Positions 34,540-41,762 of a DNA stretch of 55,867 nt are shown here, piece after piece. Below the pieces are notes generated by a model. That model was not told where the DNA came from, did no database searches, and worked only from the letters and a program-made list of their open reading frames with translations. Positions within the stretch are counted from its first letter, which is position 1; each line of letters starts with the position of its first letter. A program made the translations under genes and the position numbers. Source of the stretch: CAUVKI01 sp963552605 (lineage in GTDB: Bacteria; Bacillota; Clostridia; Tissierellales; Peptoniphilaceae); the NCBI GenBank assembly GCA_963552605.1, contig CAUVKI010000010.1:1-55867 (forward strand), given 5' to 3'.

Positions 34540-35382
34540 TTATTTTTTGCTCAGAATGTATAAATCCATAAAGCTAAGGTCTGCACCTTCAGGAAGAGGG
34601 GATAATTGTGTTTTAAGATATTCTTCCTTGTTTCTGATCGATGCGCTGAAAATATAGTTATATCCGAGGTCAAAGAGATAATCGGGACAAAGTTCATTGC
34701 TGGGTCCGTATATACCTCGGATTTGTGCATTATCACACAGTTTCAAAATACGCCTGTAACTATTGTTGACAATTGTGCAACCCGTCATGAGTACAATATC
34801 CAATTTTCTCAGTTCATCTTCATATTCCTCGGCGTTTTTACCCAGATGCCAACAAATCCCTTCAGGATAGATGTCCATGTGATTTTTTCCGATGCGATAA
34901 CTCAAAAGCCCTTTCTCCTGCCTAAGGTCAAAGGCGTGGAATTCTGCGCATTTCCCCAAGAAAAAGTTGTTATATAGACCATAACCTATTATTCCAACTT
35001 TTTTTCCCGCAACATCATAGGGAAATCCTAAACCCGACCGCCTTATAATCCCACGCTCCGTAAGCCTCTTTTCCGTGTTTAGAGATTTGCTTATAAGATT
35101 CAAAAGACTGACCAAGGGTTCTCTTAAAGTTTCGTCATATATTTCAAAAAAATTCTCAATTACCAGATTTGCAGGTTTTCCTATCTCTTTTTGCAGAATC
35201 CTCCGATATTCCTCCGGAGATTTTTCTTTTCCTACCCTAAGGCACTGCGAGACTCGTCCCTTGGTATCGGAACACATAAACCACCTGTATTCCAGAATGA
35301 ACTCGGATATTATCGGAAATTCCTCTTCGTATTTGCTGTATAGCTTTCCGATACGCTCATATATTTCCTGTAAATCATTCAT
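34540..35382 (-). CDS. DUF364 protein (putative metal-chelation domain)
   Basis: A 280-aa protein of the DUF364 group, annotated as putative heavy-metal chelation. The diagnostic parts are VGIIGYGLYNNFF, VLMTGCTIVNNSYRRIL and IRGIYGPSNELCPDYLFDLG. The central part looks like a Rossmann fold with a glycine motif (GIIGYG). It follows a ferric-type ABC transporter on the same transcript (1-base overlap with the ATPase stop), which fits metal handling after uptake. Confidence 0.87.
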   Translation of the reverse strand: MNDLQEIYERIGKLYSKYEEEFPIISEFILEYRWFMCSDTKGRVSQCLRVGKEKSPEEYRRILQKEIGKPANLVIENFFEIYDETLREPLVSLLNLISKSLNTEKRLTERGIIRRSGLGFPYDVAGKKVGIIGYGLYNNFFLGKCAEFHAFDLRQEKGLLSYRIGKNHMDIYPEGICWHLGKNAEEYEDELRKLDIVLMTGCTIVNNSYRRILKLCDNAQIRGIYGPSNELCPDYLFDLGYNYIFSASIRNKEEYLKTQLSPLPEGADLSFMDLYILSKK

Positions 35383-36170
35383 TAAATCACCTCCACCGGA
35401 ACTATGCTTTTCACCGTCTTATCCCTATACTTTATTTCATTTACGACAACATGAACCCGAAATGAATTTGCAATATGCTCTTCCGTGAGAATTTCGTTGA
35501 TATCTCCGCAGACATAACCCCTATCCCGATTCATAATAAAAGCATCGTCCGCAATTGCCAGAGCATTTGTCGGATAGTGGGTGTTCATGACTGCGCTAAT
35601 CTTATTCTCATGCACCAAGCGGTAAATCAAATCCAATACCGAGAGTTGATTATGAAAGTCCAACCCCGTTTCAGGCTCGTCCAGAATGAGCAGCACGGGA
35701 TTATTGACTAGAGCTTTTGCGATCAGTACCATCTGTAACTCCCCTCCGCTCATTTGATTACAATCTTTGTCGGCAAGACGTTCAATTCCGGTTTTTTTCA
35801 TCATATCCAGTGCCAGTTCCATATCTTTTTCTCCCGGTTGCCGAAAAAGACCCAACTTCGCATTTATTCCGAGCAGAACCATTTCCAGACCGGTAAAGGA
35901 AAACGCAAATGAATGAGATTGAGGAATATAAGAAACTTTAGACCATATCTGTCCGGGTTTAAGCGTGCCGATGTCCTCTCCACAAAGGTAACTGCGCCCG
36001 CTGCTCCATGACAGAAGACCCGTCATGCATTTCAAAAGCGTTGTTTTGCCGACTCCATTGGCTCCAAGCACCGCAAGGATTTTTCCTTCCGTTACGGTAA
36101 GATTAATATCTTTGAGAATCTGTTTTCCTCCGGGATATCCATAACAGCCCTTTTCCACATTTAAAATCAT
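35382..36170 (-). CDS. Iron/cobalamin-type ABC transporter ATPase
   Basis: A 262-aa FecE/BtuD-family ATP-binding subunit. Walker A is GANGVGKTT (35-43), the signature region is QMSGGELQMVLIAKAL, and Walker B is LLILDEPETGLD. The switch histidine lies in AVMNTHYP. Together with the permease it drives uptake of the ligand brought by the binding lipoprotein. It overlaps the permease stop as ATGA. Confidence 0.95.
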   Translation of the reverse strand: MILNVEKGCYGYPGGKQILKDINLTVTEGKILAVLGANGVGKTTLLKCMTGLLSWSSGRSYLCGEDIGTLKPGQIWSKVSYIPQSHSFAFSFTGLEMVLLGINAKLGLFRQPGEKDMELALDMMKKTGIERLADKDCNQMSGGELQMVLIAKALVNNPVLLILDEPETGLDFHNQLSVLDLIYRLVHENKISAVMNTHYPTNALAIADDAFIMNRDRGYVCGDINEILTEEHIANSFRVHVVVNEIKYRDKTVKSIVPVEVI

Positions 36171-37195
36171 AAGACCCCCTTTCCCGACTTCTTAAGAAGC
36201 CCTATAAAAACCGGAGCACCCAGAATGGCTGTGAGTACCGATAAAGGCAGCTCAATCACGGCAATGGTGCGTGAGAGTGTGTCGATAAGAATCATAAAAC
36301 CGGCTCCCAAGCTTATGGATAGGGGAATGACGAAACGGTTATTGCTTCCCACAAGAAGCCTTGCGCAGTGCGGAATCAAAAGACCAATCCAGCCCACCTG
36401 TCCGCACATTGATACGGAAGAGGCGGTAATCACCGTAGATGCCACGATAAAAATTAAGCGAACTCTTTTTAGATCAATGCCGCTTGACTTTGCTTCGTCT
36501 TCGCTTAACGACAGGATATTTAGCTGCCAACGAAACAGATAAATGACAAAAATACCAAAAAAAATCAAGGGAGTTCCGATCAGGATTTTTTGGTAGGAAG
36601 CGCCTGTAAAACTTCCCATTAGCCAGTAGGTGATCTCCGGCAATTTGTCCATAGGATCCGCAGTATATTTGAGAAGAGATGCTACCGCATTGAAAAGGGA
36701 AGAAATAATCACTCCCGCCAGAACCAGAAAGACAACCGATGTCCCTTGTCGGTTTCTTGCAATGCGGATAGTGAACCACACCGAAGCCAGTCCGAAGGTC
36801 AATGCAACAATTTGAATTTCCAACATACTCATGGAGAACAGTATGGCGATGATTGCTCCAACACAGGTTCCGCCGGTAACACCGAGAATATCCGGCGTTG
36901 CCAGCGGGTTGGAAAAGAGAGCCTGATAAGTAGCACCGGCACAGGTAAGCCCTGCACCTACAATAATCGCTGTCAGGATTCGTGGGATTCTGAGGTTGAA
37001 AATTACCGCATAATTCTGTGCGTTCACCTCTTTCCCCGTAAACACCCGTAGGAAGGTATCCAGTAAATCTTCCGCCGGTACACTCATCCGACCGATTCCG
37101 CTGCATAAAACGCCAAGGACAAGCGGCAGAAGAATCATACCCGCAATAACAAAGGGTCTAAAATGCCCCCTTTTAATTATTAATGTATCTTTCAT
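36167..37195 (-). CDS. FecCD-family ABC permease
   Basis: A 342-aa membrane permease with about ten helices of the FecCD/BtuC type. Family signatures include PRILTAIIVGAGLTCAGATYQ and NPLATPDILGVTGG near the N-terminus and CGQVGWIGLLIPHCARLL in the later half. It imports iron-siderophore, heme, cobalamin or a related metal chelate. The ATG overlaps the binding-protein stop (TGATG), so the genes are translated together. Confidence 0.95.
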   Translation of the reverse strand: MKDTLIIKRGHFRPFVIAGMILLPLVLGVLCSGIGRMSVPAEDLLDTFLRVFTGKEVNAQNYAVIFNLRIPRILTAIIVGAGLTCAGATYQALFSNPLATPDILGVTGGTCVGAIIAILFSMSMLEIQIVALTFGLASVWFTIRIARNRQGTSVVFLVLAGVIISSLFNAVASLLKYTADPMDKLPEITYWLMGSFTGASYQKILIGTPLIFFGIFVIYLFRWQLNILSLSEDEAKSSGIDLKRVRLIFIVASTVITASSVSMCGQVGWIGLLIPHCARLLVGSNNRFVIPLSISLGAGFMILIDTLSRTIAVIELPLSVLTAILGAPVFIGLLKKSGKGVL

Positions 37196-38379
37196 CAGTA
37201 CAGAAGCATCTCCTCTATTTCGGCATCGCTCAACTCATATCCGTAAAACTTAAGATAGTATTCCTTGATTGTACTTTTAAGCGGATAGTCTGCAAACTGC
37301 TCAGGATAGGTATTAGATGCAAGCCATGCATAGACGAGAGGAGCGTCCGGATTTGGTGTAAACCAGTTCCACATACCAAGTGTTGTGTTATATACTTTCT
37401 TATTGGCAACCGCCTGTAAGGAACTGAAGTTTGCTCCTTCCAATGAATTGTTCAAAACATCTTTTGTGCAAATGGGTGAGATACCGGGACCGTTCAAAAA
37501 CAGGATATCGGGATTCCAATTATAAATCTGCTCAAAGGACACCTGAGCAAACCCGTTTGTCTCCTTTGCAACATTTTCCACACCCAAATTCTTAAGCCAG
37601 TAATCTCCGAAGACTCCTTTGCCCGATACCTGAGGTGTGCCGTTATTAATACGGAACAATATCATCGCATTGGGGCGATTTTCAGCGGGAATCTTATCGA
37701 TTCTTTCTCTCACCTCTTTAGCTATTTTATCGCCATAGCTGATGAAGTCGTCCATTTTTCCCTTTTCACCGAAAACATCTTCAAGTAACTTTAGCCATTC
37801 CTTGTAGCGTGTCAGAGGGTCAGCCGGTGTCTGCGCTTTCCCCACCGTCGCAAAACCGACAGCCGGAATTCCCGTTTTCTTGAGGATTTCATAATGTTCT
37901 TTGTTATTTGCATTGTAGAAAATAACATCAGGATTTAAATTCATTATCTCTTCCACATTCAAATCTCCTTGAGCATAGACCGTATTCTTTGCTTCCATAA
38001 GCTCCGGAGCAATCTCGTCCAGAACGGTTTTTGAAATGGAATCTTTGAAGGTTCCCGCAAATCCGGCAATATAAGGTGTACTTCCTTTGAAGTAAGCCAT
38101 ATAGGTGGACAAAATCGGAATTTGATCAATAACTATGCAGTCGATTTCATTCGGTACTTGGACAATGTTTCCTGCATGGTCAACAACCTCGTGATAACCC
38201 GTTTCATTTTTCTGTACGGCAATTGAAGTATCCTCAGTCGATGTACTTTTATTCTGCTCTGTGGCTGCTGTTTTCTTTGAAGTTTCTATGTCAGCAGATT
38301 TTGAATTTTCGGTGTTTCCGCAAGACATAAGTCCAAATGAAATAAGTCCTGCCAGCATAAGTGCTAATAAATTTTTCAT
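37195..38379 (-). CDS. Metal-chelate ABC substrate-binding lipoprotein
   Basis: A 394-aa type III periplasmic-binding-like protein. The signal ends in the lipobox LMSCG (Cys about 20). A low-complexity Thr/Lys/Ser linker leads to the two-lobe binding domain (IDCIVIDQIPILSTY, NPDVIFYNA, WNPDILFLNGP), as in FepB/BtuF relatives. A long helical connector suggests rigid-hinge ligand closure. Ligand identity is not visible; iron, heme and corrinoids are all possible. The 139 bases upstream separate it from the cupin gene and hold no clear terminator, so it may be read from the cupin promoter. Confidence 0.92.
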   Translation of the reverse strand: MKNLLALMLAGLISFGLMSCGNTENSKSADIETSKKTAATEQNKSTSTEDTSIAVQKNETGYHEVVDHAGNIVQVPNEIDCIVIDQIPILSTYMAYFKGSTPYIAGFAGTFKDSISKTVLDEIAPELMEAKNTVYAQGDLNVEEIMNLNPDVIFYNANNKEHYEILKKTGIPAVGFATVGKAQTPADPLTRYKEWLKLLEDVFGEKGKMDDFISYGDKIAKEVRERIDKIPAENRPNAMILFRINNGTPQVSGKGVFGDYWLKNLGVENVAKETNGFAQVSFEQIYNWNPDILFLNGPGISPICTKDVLNNSLEGANFSSLQAVANKKVYNTTLGMWNWFTPNPDAPLVYAWLASNTYPEQFADYPLKSTIKEYYLKFYGYELSDAEIEEMLLY

Positions 38380-38518
38380 AATTGTTCTCCTTATCCGTTA
38401 AATTAGGTGTTGCTTTTGAAAGTGCTCAAAACCTTGCAAGCATTGCATTTTGCTTAAAGGCATTCGCCGCCTTGTCCTATGAAGCGAATATCTGCTTGCG
38501 GGTGAAGTCGTCCACGGT

Positions 38519-39172
38519 TTAATCCAATATGAGAAGCAATGCCATTTTGAATTTTCCGTCCGCTCTGACCCAATGCTTGCCTCCCGCAGCAAATTTGAAA
38601 TTTTCTCCTACTTTGATTCTATGTTCTTCACCGTCATATCCGATTATGCCACAACCCTCGAGAGCAAAAATCAGCGCATCACCGGGAGCGGCATGTTCTG
38701 AAAGTCCGGTTTCCTCATCAAATGCCATAACGACAAATTTCATCTTCTCATTGTGAACTATATCCATATTCACAATCTTTCCTTCCTGATAAGGGACAAG
38801 TTCCGCCAGTCTGAAAACTTCTCCCGCTTTCATTACTTCATTCATAATATCTTCCCTCCTTATAAAAATCTCCGTATAAACGGCACTCTTAGATGTTCTC
38901 ACACCGATTGGAATTTCTGTCGGTGTTAAAATCACATCGCTGACTCCGAGCCGTCTTTGAAATCCGTCCGTTCCGTAAACATCAATACTCCCGTCCGCCA
39001 TTAAAATCATCTTATGGTATGGATAAATTTCCGCACTGATATCCGTGTTCTTTGCCATAGAGAAATATGTGATATTGTTTATTCCGCCATAAATCTCCTT
39101 TGATGTCGTACACCCTGAAATCGGGGGATTGTCCTTTCCTATGGAGAAAACTTCTCCCGTCTTTTCTTTCAT
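38519..39172 (-). CDS. Two-part cupin protein
   Basis: A 217-aa protein with two cupin-like segments. The second (about 110-215) carries AFDEETGLSEHAAPGDALIFALEGCGIIGYDGEEHRI, the His- and Gly-rich barrel motif that usually binds a metal. The first (about 25-110) is a degenerate barrel with MILMADGSIDVYG. Such proteins sense or store a metal or small ligand. It is transcribed away from the crp/fnr-type gene, from a promoter with an operator centred at -41.5, so it is a predicted direct target of that regulator. Confidence 0.82.
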   Translation of the reverse strand: MKEKTGEVFSIGKDNPPISGCTTSKEIYGGINNITYFSMAKNTDISAEIYPYHKMILMADGSIDVYGTDGFQRRLGVSDVILTPTEIPIGVRTSKSAVYTEIFIRREDIMNEVMKAGEVFRLAELVPYQEGKIVNMDIVHNEKMKFVVMAFDEETGLSEHAAPGDALIFALEGCGIIGYDGEEHRIKVGENFKFAAGGKHWVRADGKFKMALLLILD

Positions 39173-39193
39173 CGAAAGCTCACTCTCCGTTTC

Positions 39194-39222
39194 TTGATTT
39201 TCCTTTTCGATTATAGTACAAT
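39194..39222 (+). promoter_or_regulatory. Promoter of the Crp/Fnr regulator gene
   Basis: -35 TTGATT (39194-39199) and -10 TACAAT (39217-39222) with 17-base spacing, start site about 39229. The operator at 39236-39253 lies just downstream of the start site (centre about +16.5), a position that would block transcription. Confidence 0.7.
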
Positions 39223-39253
39223 CTAAACAACCGGTATGTTGTTATAACAACTA
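39210..39253 (-). promoter_or_regulatory. Crp/Fnr operator and divergent cupin promoter
   Basis: The operator ATGTTGTTATAACAACTA (39236-39253) contains the perfect 14-base palindrome GTTGTTATAACAAC (39238-39251). On the minus strand a -10 TATAAT (39215-39210) gives a start site at about 39203 and no good -35. The palindrome centre, 39244.5, is then exactly 41.5 bases upstream, the class II activation position for Crp/Fnr proteins. Confidence 0.7.
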
Positions 39254-39268
39254 AATGGAGATTTTTTT

Positions 39269-39940
39269 ATGAATACTTTTTTTCTTACAAATACACCGCT
39301 GTTTCGCGGCATTACTGAAAACGAGGTTTTGGAGCTGCTCCCCTGTTTGAATGTCAGAGAGGATAAATTCAAAAAAGATGAGATTATTTTTCGAGCCGGC
39401 TCGTCCGTAAGTGAGATAGGGCTCGTACAGTCCGGCAGTGTGAATATTGTGGTCAATTTTTATTGGGGAAACAGCCATATATTCGGTCATATAGGTAAAG
39501 GTCAAATCTTTGCGGAGAACTATGCGGCCGTTCCCGGAAAGGAACTTGTTTGCGATGTTGTGACGAGCGAAAATACAGAGGTTCTGTTTTTGGATATGAA
39601 AAAGCTCCTGACAACCTGTAAAAAAGGGTGTGCGTTTCATCATCGCATTATTTATAATCTGCTTCGTATTTGCGCACAGAAAAATCTGAATCTTTCTTCC
39701 CGTATGATGCACACGGCATCCAAATCCTTGCGGGAACGACTGTTATCCTATTTGTCCGAGCAGGCGTTGGAACACGGCAGTTCTCATTTTATTATCCCTT
39801 TTGACCGACAACAGCTGGCGGATTATCTTGCAGTGGACCGCAGCGCAATGTCCAACGAACTCTCCAAAATGCAGAGAGACGGTTTGATTACTTATCGCAA
39901 AAGTGAATTTATCTTGAGAGAGAATATGCTCGATGTGTGA
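39269..39940 (+). CDS. Crp/Fnr-family transcription regulator
   Basis: A 223-aa regulator. The N-terminal cyclic-nucleotide-binding-like barrel (LFRGITENEVLELLPCLNVRED, then IGKGQIFAENYAAVPG) lacks the Fnr-type N-terminal cysteine group, so an iron-sulfur oxygen sensor is unlikely in that form. The long dimer helix is followed by a C-terminal winged helix-turn-helix, DRQQLADYLAVDRSAMSNELSKM. Scattered cysteines (five) could serve redox or heme sensing. The gene starts 8 bases after GGAG. It sits divergently from a metal-uptake operon and upstream of the DUF1858 gene, both of which carry its likely operator. Confidence 0.93.
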   Translation: MNTFFLTNTPLFRGITENEVLELLPCLNVREDKFKKDEIIFRAGSSVSEIGLVQSGSVNIVVNFYWGNSHIFGHIGKGQIFAENYAAVPGKELVCDVVTSENTEVLFLDMKKLLTTCKKGCAFHHRIIYNLLRICAQKNLNLSSRMMHTASKSLRERLLSYLSEQALEHGSSHFIIPFDRQQLADYLAVDRSAMSNELSKMQRDGLITYRKSEFILRENMLDV

Positions 39941-40045
39941 GAAATTCTTTATGATTTGCTCCCTCGCCAAGCCTCATCAGATAGGTTTTAAGCTGTTCCG
40001 TGCAATTTGCCGAATGTTCATCCGTTTGGAAATATCCTTCGTTTC

Positions 40046-40282
40046 TTAAGGTATTCCACCGATAAGCTCAAATCCTTTTCCCATCAATGCAGTTATTACA
40101 TTCATCATAGAAATGTTCTTCATCTTTGCACCTTTAGGGATTGTCATAATCCTTCCGACAGAGTTTAACATAGGTTTCTTCGTGATCTCGGTAAATCCCA
40201 ACCCTGCCATAATCTCAATCAGTTCAGGATATTCTTTTGTCAATTCATATACGGGTTTACCCAAATCAAGTTTTTTTGCCAT
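40046..40282 (-). CDS. DUF1858-domain protein
   Basis: A 78-aa protein made of one DUF1858 domain: LGKPVYELTKEYPELIEIMAGLGF, then ITKKPMLNSVGRIMTIPKGAKM. The family occurs in anaerobes, often next to hybrid-cluster or hemerythrin-like redox proteins, with unknown biochemistry. It has a good AAGGAG site. A Crp/Fnr operator centred at -41.5 from its probable -10 suggests activation by the regulator encoded nearby. Confidence 0.88.
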   Translation of the reverse strand: MAKKLDLGKPVYELTKEYPELIEIMAGLGFTEITKKPMLNSVGRIMTIPKGAKMKNISMMNVITALMGKGFELIGGIP

Positions 40283-40311
40283 AGCAATACACTCCTTTAT
40301 TTTTTTATTTA

Positions 40312-40355
40312 ATTATGGTTATAGGCGAACCGTCTGTATGTTGTTTAGACAACAT
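40312..40355 (-). promoter_or_regulatory. Second Crp/Fnr operator with DUF1858 promoter
   Basis: ATGTTGTTTAGACAACAT (40338-40355) is an 18-base site with perfect arms ATGTTGT and ACAACAT around TTAG. It matches the operator at 39236-39253 in nearly every arm position. On the minus strand the -10 CATAAT (40317-40312) gives a start site at about 40305, and the site centre (40346.5) is at -41.5. No separate -35 is needed if it is activator-dependent. Confidence 0.7.
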
Positions 40356-40497
40356 TCCCGTATTTTTTCGCACAAAAAAAGCGATTGAATTTTTTCTCGA
40401 AACATTGCCTTGAACTGCGATAGAAAAGGGAAGGTGCCTTGAACCCCAAAGAATTTCCGCCGCGAAAAAGAACGGAGCGGGATTATCAGGAACATAA

Positions 40498-40533
40498 AAC
40501 AACGCCCGAAGGAAGATTCCCTCGGGCGTTGTT
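40498..40533. terminator. Strong hairpin, probable terminator of the secreted repeat protein gene
   Basis: AACAACGCCCGA (40498-40509) pairs perfectly with TCGGGCGTTGTT (40522-40533). It lies about 77 bases past the stop of the minus-strand gene at 40610, and TTTTATG follows on the minus strand. No plus-strand gene ends nearby. The remaining 40534-40609 spacer shows nothing I recognise. Confidence 0.65.
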
Positions 40534-40609
40534 CTTTATTCTAACAGTTTCATCAACTTTCTTTGCTTTCTTCACATCAAATCCGCCGGTTTCAAACTTC
40601 GACTTAAGG

Positions 40610-41524
40610 CTATTCTTGGAACATAAAGCGGAACAATACATTTTTTTGCAATTGACTACCCGTGTCGGATTCCAATCCCTCTTTTTGAATGAGGAGATAG
40701 TATTCACCCGACCCATACGGATTTTCCGGTGAAACAACAAATTTATTAGGCTCTTTAGGATCGAAAGTAACGGTTGCTTTCAGTAATTTTCCGTTTCCGT
40801 CCATCAAGCAGATATACTCGGGATGGAGAACTGCCAAATTCATATTCATTCTAACTGTCCATGCTTTGTTCGGATTGTCCGTCGTCTTTTCTTGAAAGAG
40901 AACGGCATCTTTTTTCAACTCTCCTATGTCATAACTTTCATCAGGCTGTGTAATCTTTTGAAATAAAGCATAGCAGGTCACATTTTCCTCGGGCATAACA
41001 AATCTAGCCGTACTGACATATCGGTTGGTTTCTTCTGCAAAAGTGACCGCCGGAGAGATTTCCCATTTTCTGAACCGATATCCGATCGGTGCGTCATCTG
41101 CCGTAATGGTTATTATTGTTCCCGCTTTTGCGCTCATCGGATTTGCCGTTCCGTTTTTGATTGCCACCAAATAAAGGCTCGGCGGCACAATAGGGTCATA
41201 GATTGCGGTGAGTTCCACGGCACTGTTCGGCATATTAAAGGTCGTGCTTACTGCGTTTTTATCCTCAAGGGCGACATTTCCGCTCTCAACCCTCCATTCT
41301 TTGAATCTGACTCCGACGCCCAAGCAATCTGCCGTAATCCTTACCGTAGTTCCCTGTTCGGCTATCGCCGGATTTGCCGTTCCTCTGTTGACCTTAATAG
41401 GATAGGTGTTTTCAGGAATTTCCGCCTTTTTTGCATACACCCTCATCGACAAAACTCCCATCAACAAAACGGAAAGAGCTACCATAAAAACGCACCACTT
41501 TCGGCTTCTCATTGTCTTTTTCAT
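40610..41524 (-). CDS. Secreted protein with two InlB-type B-repeats
   Basis: A 304-aa exported protein. A long basic signal peptide (about 1-30) ends near VYAKK. Two tandem repeats of about 65-75 residues follow (about 38-110 and 115-190). Each contains the pattern GTANP-x-A-x-GT-x-ITIT/RITAD, then G-x-RF-KW and a closing VMPEEN/FNMPNS block. This is the divergent InlB-B / bacterial repeat fold of surface adhesins. The last 110 residues are a different domain (ending FVVSPENPYGSGEYYLLIQ) that I cannot name. There is no LPxTG anchor. ATG 41524 has AAGGAGG upstream; a TTG start is two codons earlier. Confidence 0.83.
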   Translation of the reverse strand: MKKTMRSRKWCVFMVALSVLLMGVLSMRVYAKKAEIPENTYPIKVNRGTANPAIAEQGTTVRITADCLGVGVRFKEWRVESGNVALEDKNAVSTTFNMPNSAVELTAIYDPIVPPSLYLVAIKNGTANPMSAKAGTIITITADDAPIGYRFRKWEISPAVTFAEETNRYVSTARFVMPEENVTCYALFQKITQPDESYDIGELKKDAVLFQEKTTDNPNKAWTVRMNMNLAVLHPEYICLMDGNGKLLKATVTFDPKEPNKFVVSPENPYGSGEYYLLIQKEGLESDTGSQLQKNVLFRFMFQE

Positions 41525-41553
41525 TTTCAAAACCTCCTTTTTATAAAATACAC

Positions 41554-41589
41554 CTATTCTTTATTCGCCGAAAAATAAAAATTGCTCAT
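41554..41589 (-). CDS. Possible 11-aa leader peptide
   Basis: Between the promoter (TATAAT at 41611-41606 with an upstream TG) and the secreted repeat gene lies MSNFYFSANKE, preceded by AAAGGAGAAG at good spacing. Its stop is about 30 bases before the main ATG, so ribosomes could reinitiate. It may be a control peptide or chance. Confidence 0.35.
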   Translation of the reverse strand: MSNFYFSANKE

Positions 41590-41730
41590 TTTACTTCTCC
41601 TTTATATTATAACACCTTTGCTCCGTATCAAATGAAAAATATTGAAGCGATTGAAATTTTTTTTCAAAACACTGCCCCGAACTCTGTATGTTTATTATTG
41701 CTATGGTTTGTAAAAATAAAATACTTAATG

Positions 41731-41739
41731 TGTTATAAT
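41731..41739 (+). promoter_or_regulatory. Extended -10 promoter of the aminotransferase gene
   Basis: TGTTATAAT forms an extended -10 with no clear -35. The gene start is 24 bases downstream, behind GGAGG. Confidence 0.6.
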
Positions 41740-41762
41740 TGAAAAAAAAAGGAGGTAGGTCT

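Noticed and set aside
38398..38592. Minus-strand open frame of 64 codons between the cupin and the binding lipoprotein
   Set aside because: It overlaps the cupin gene end, has arginine-rich low-quality sequence, and no family match; the 139-base spacer holds nothing else I can name.
40486..40740. Minus-strand open frame overlapping the end of the secreted repeat gene
   Set aside because: It has no start signal, runs through a terminator hairpin and is a shadow of the real frame.
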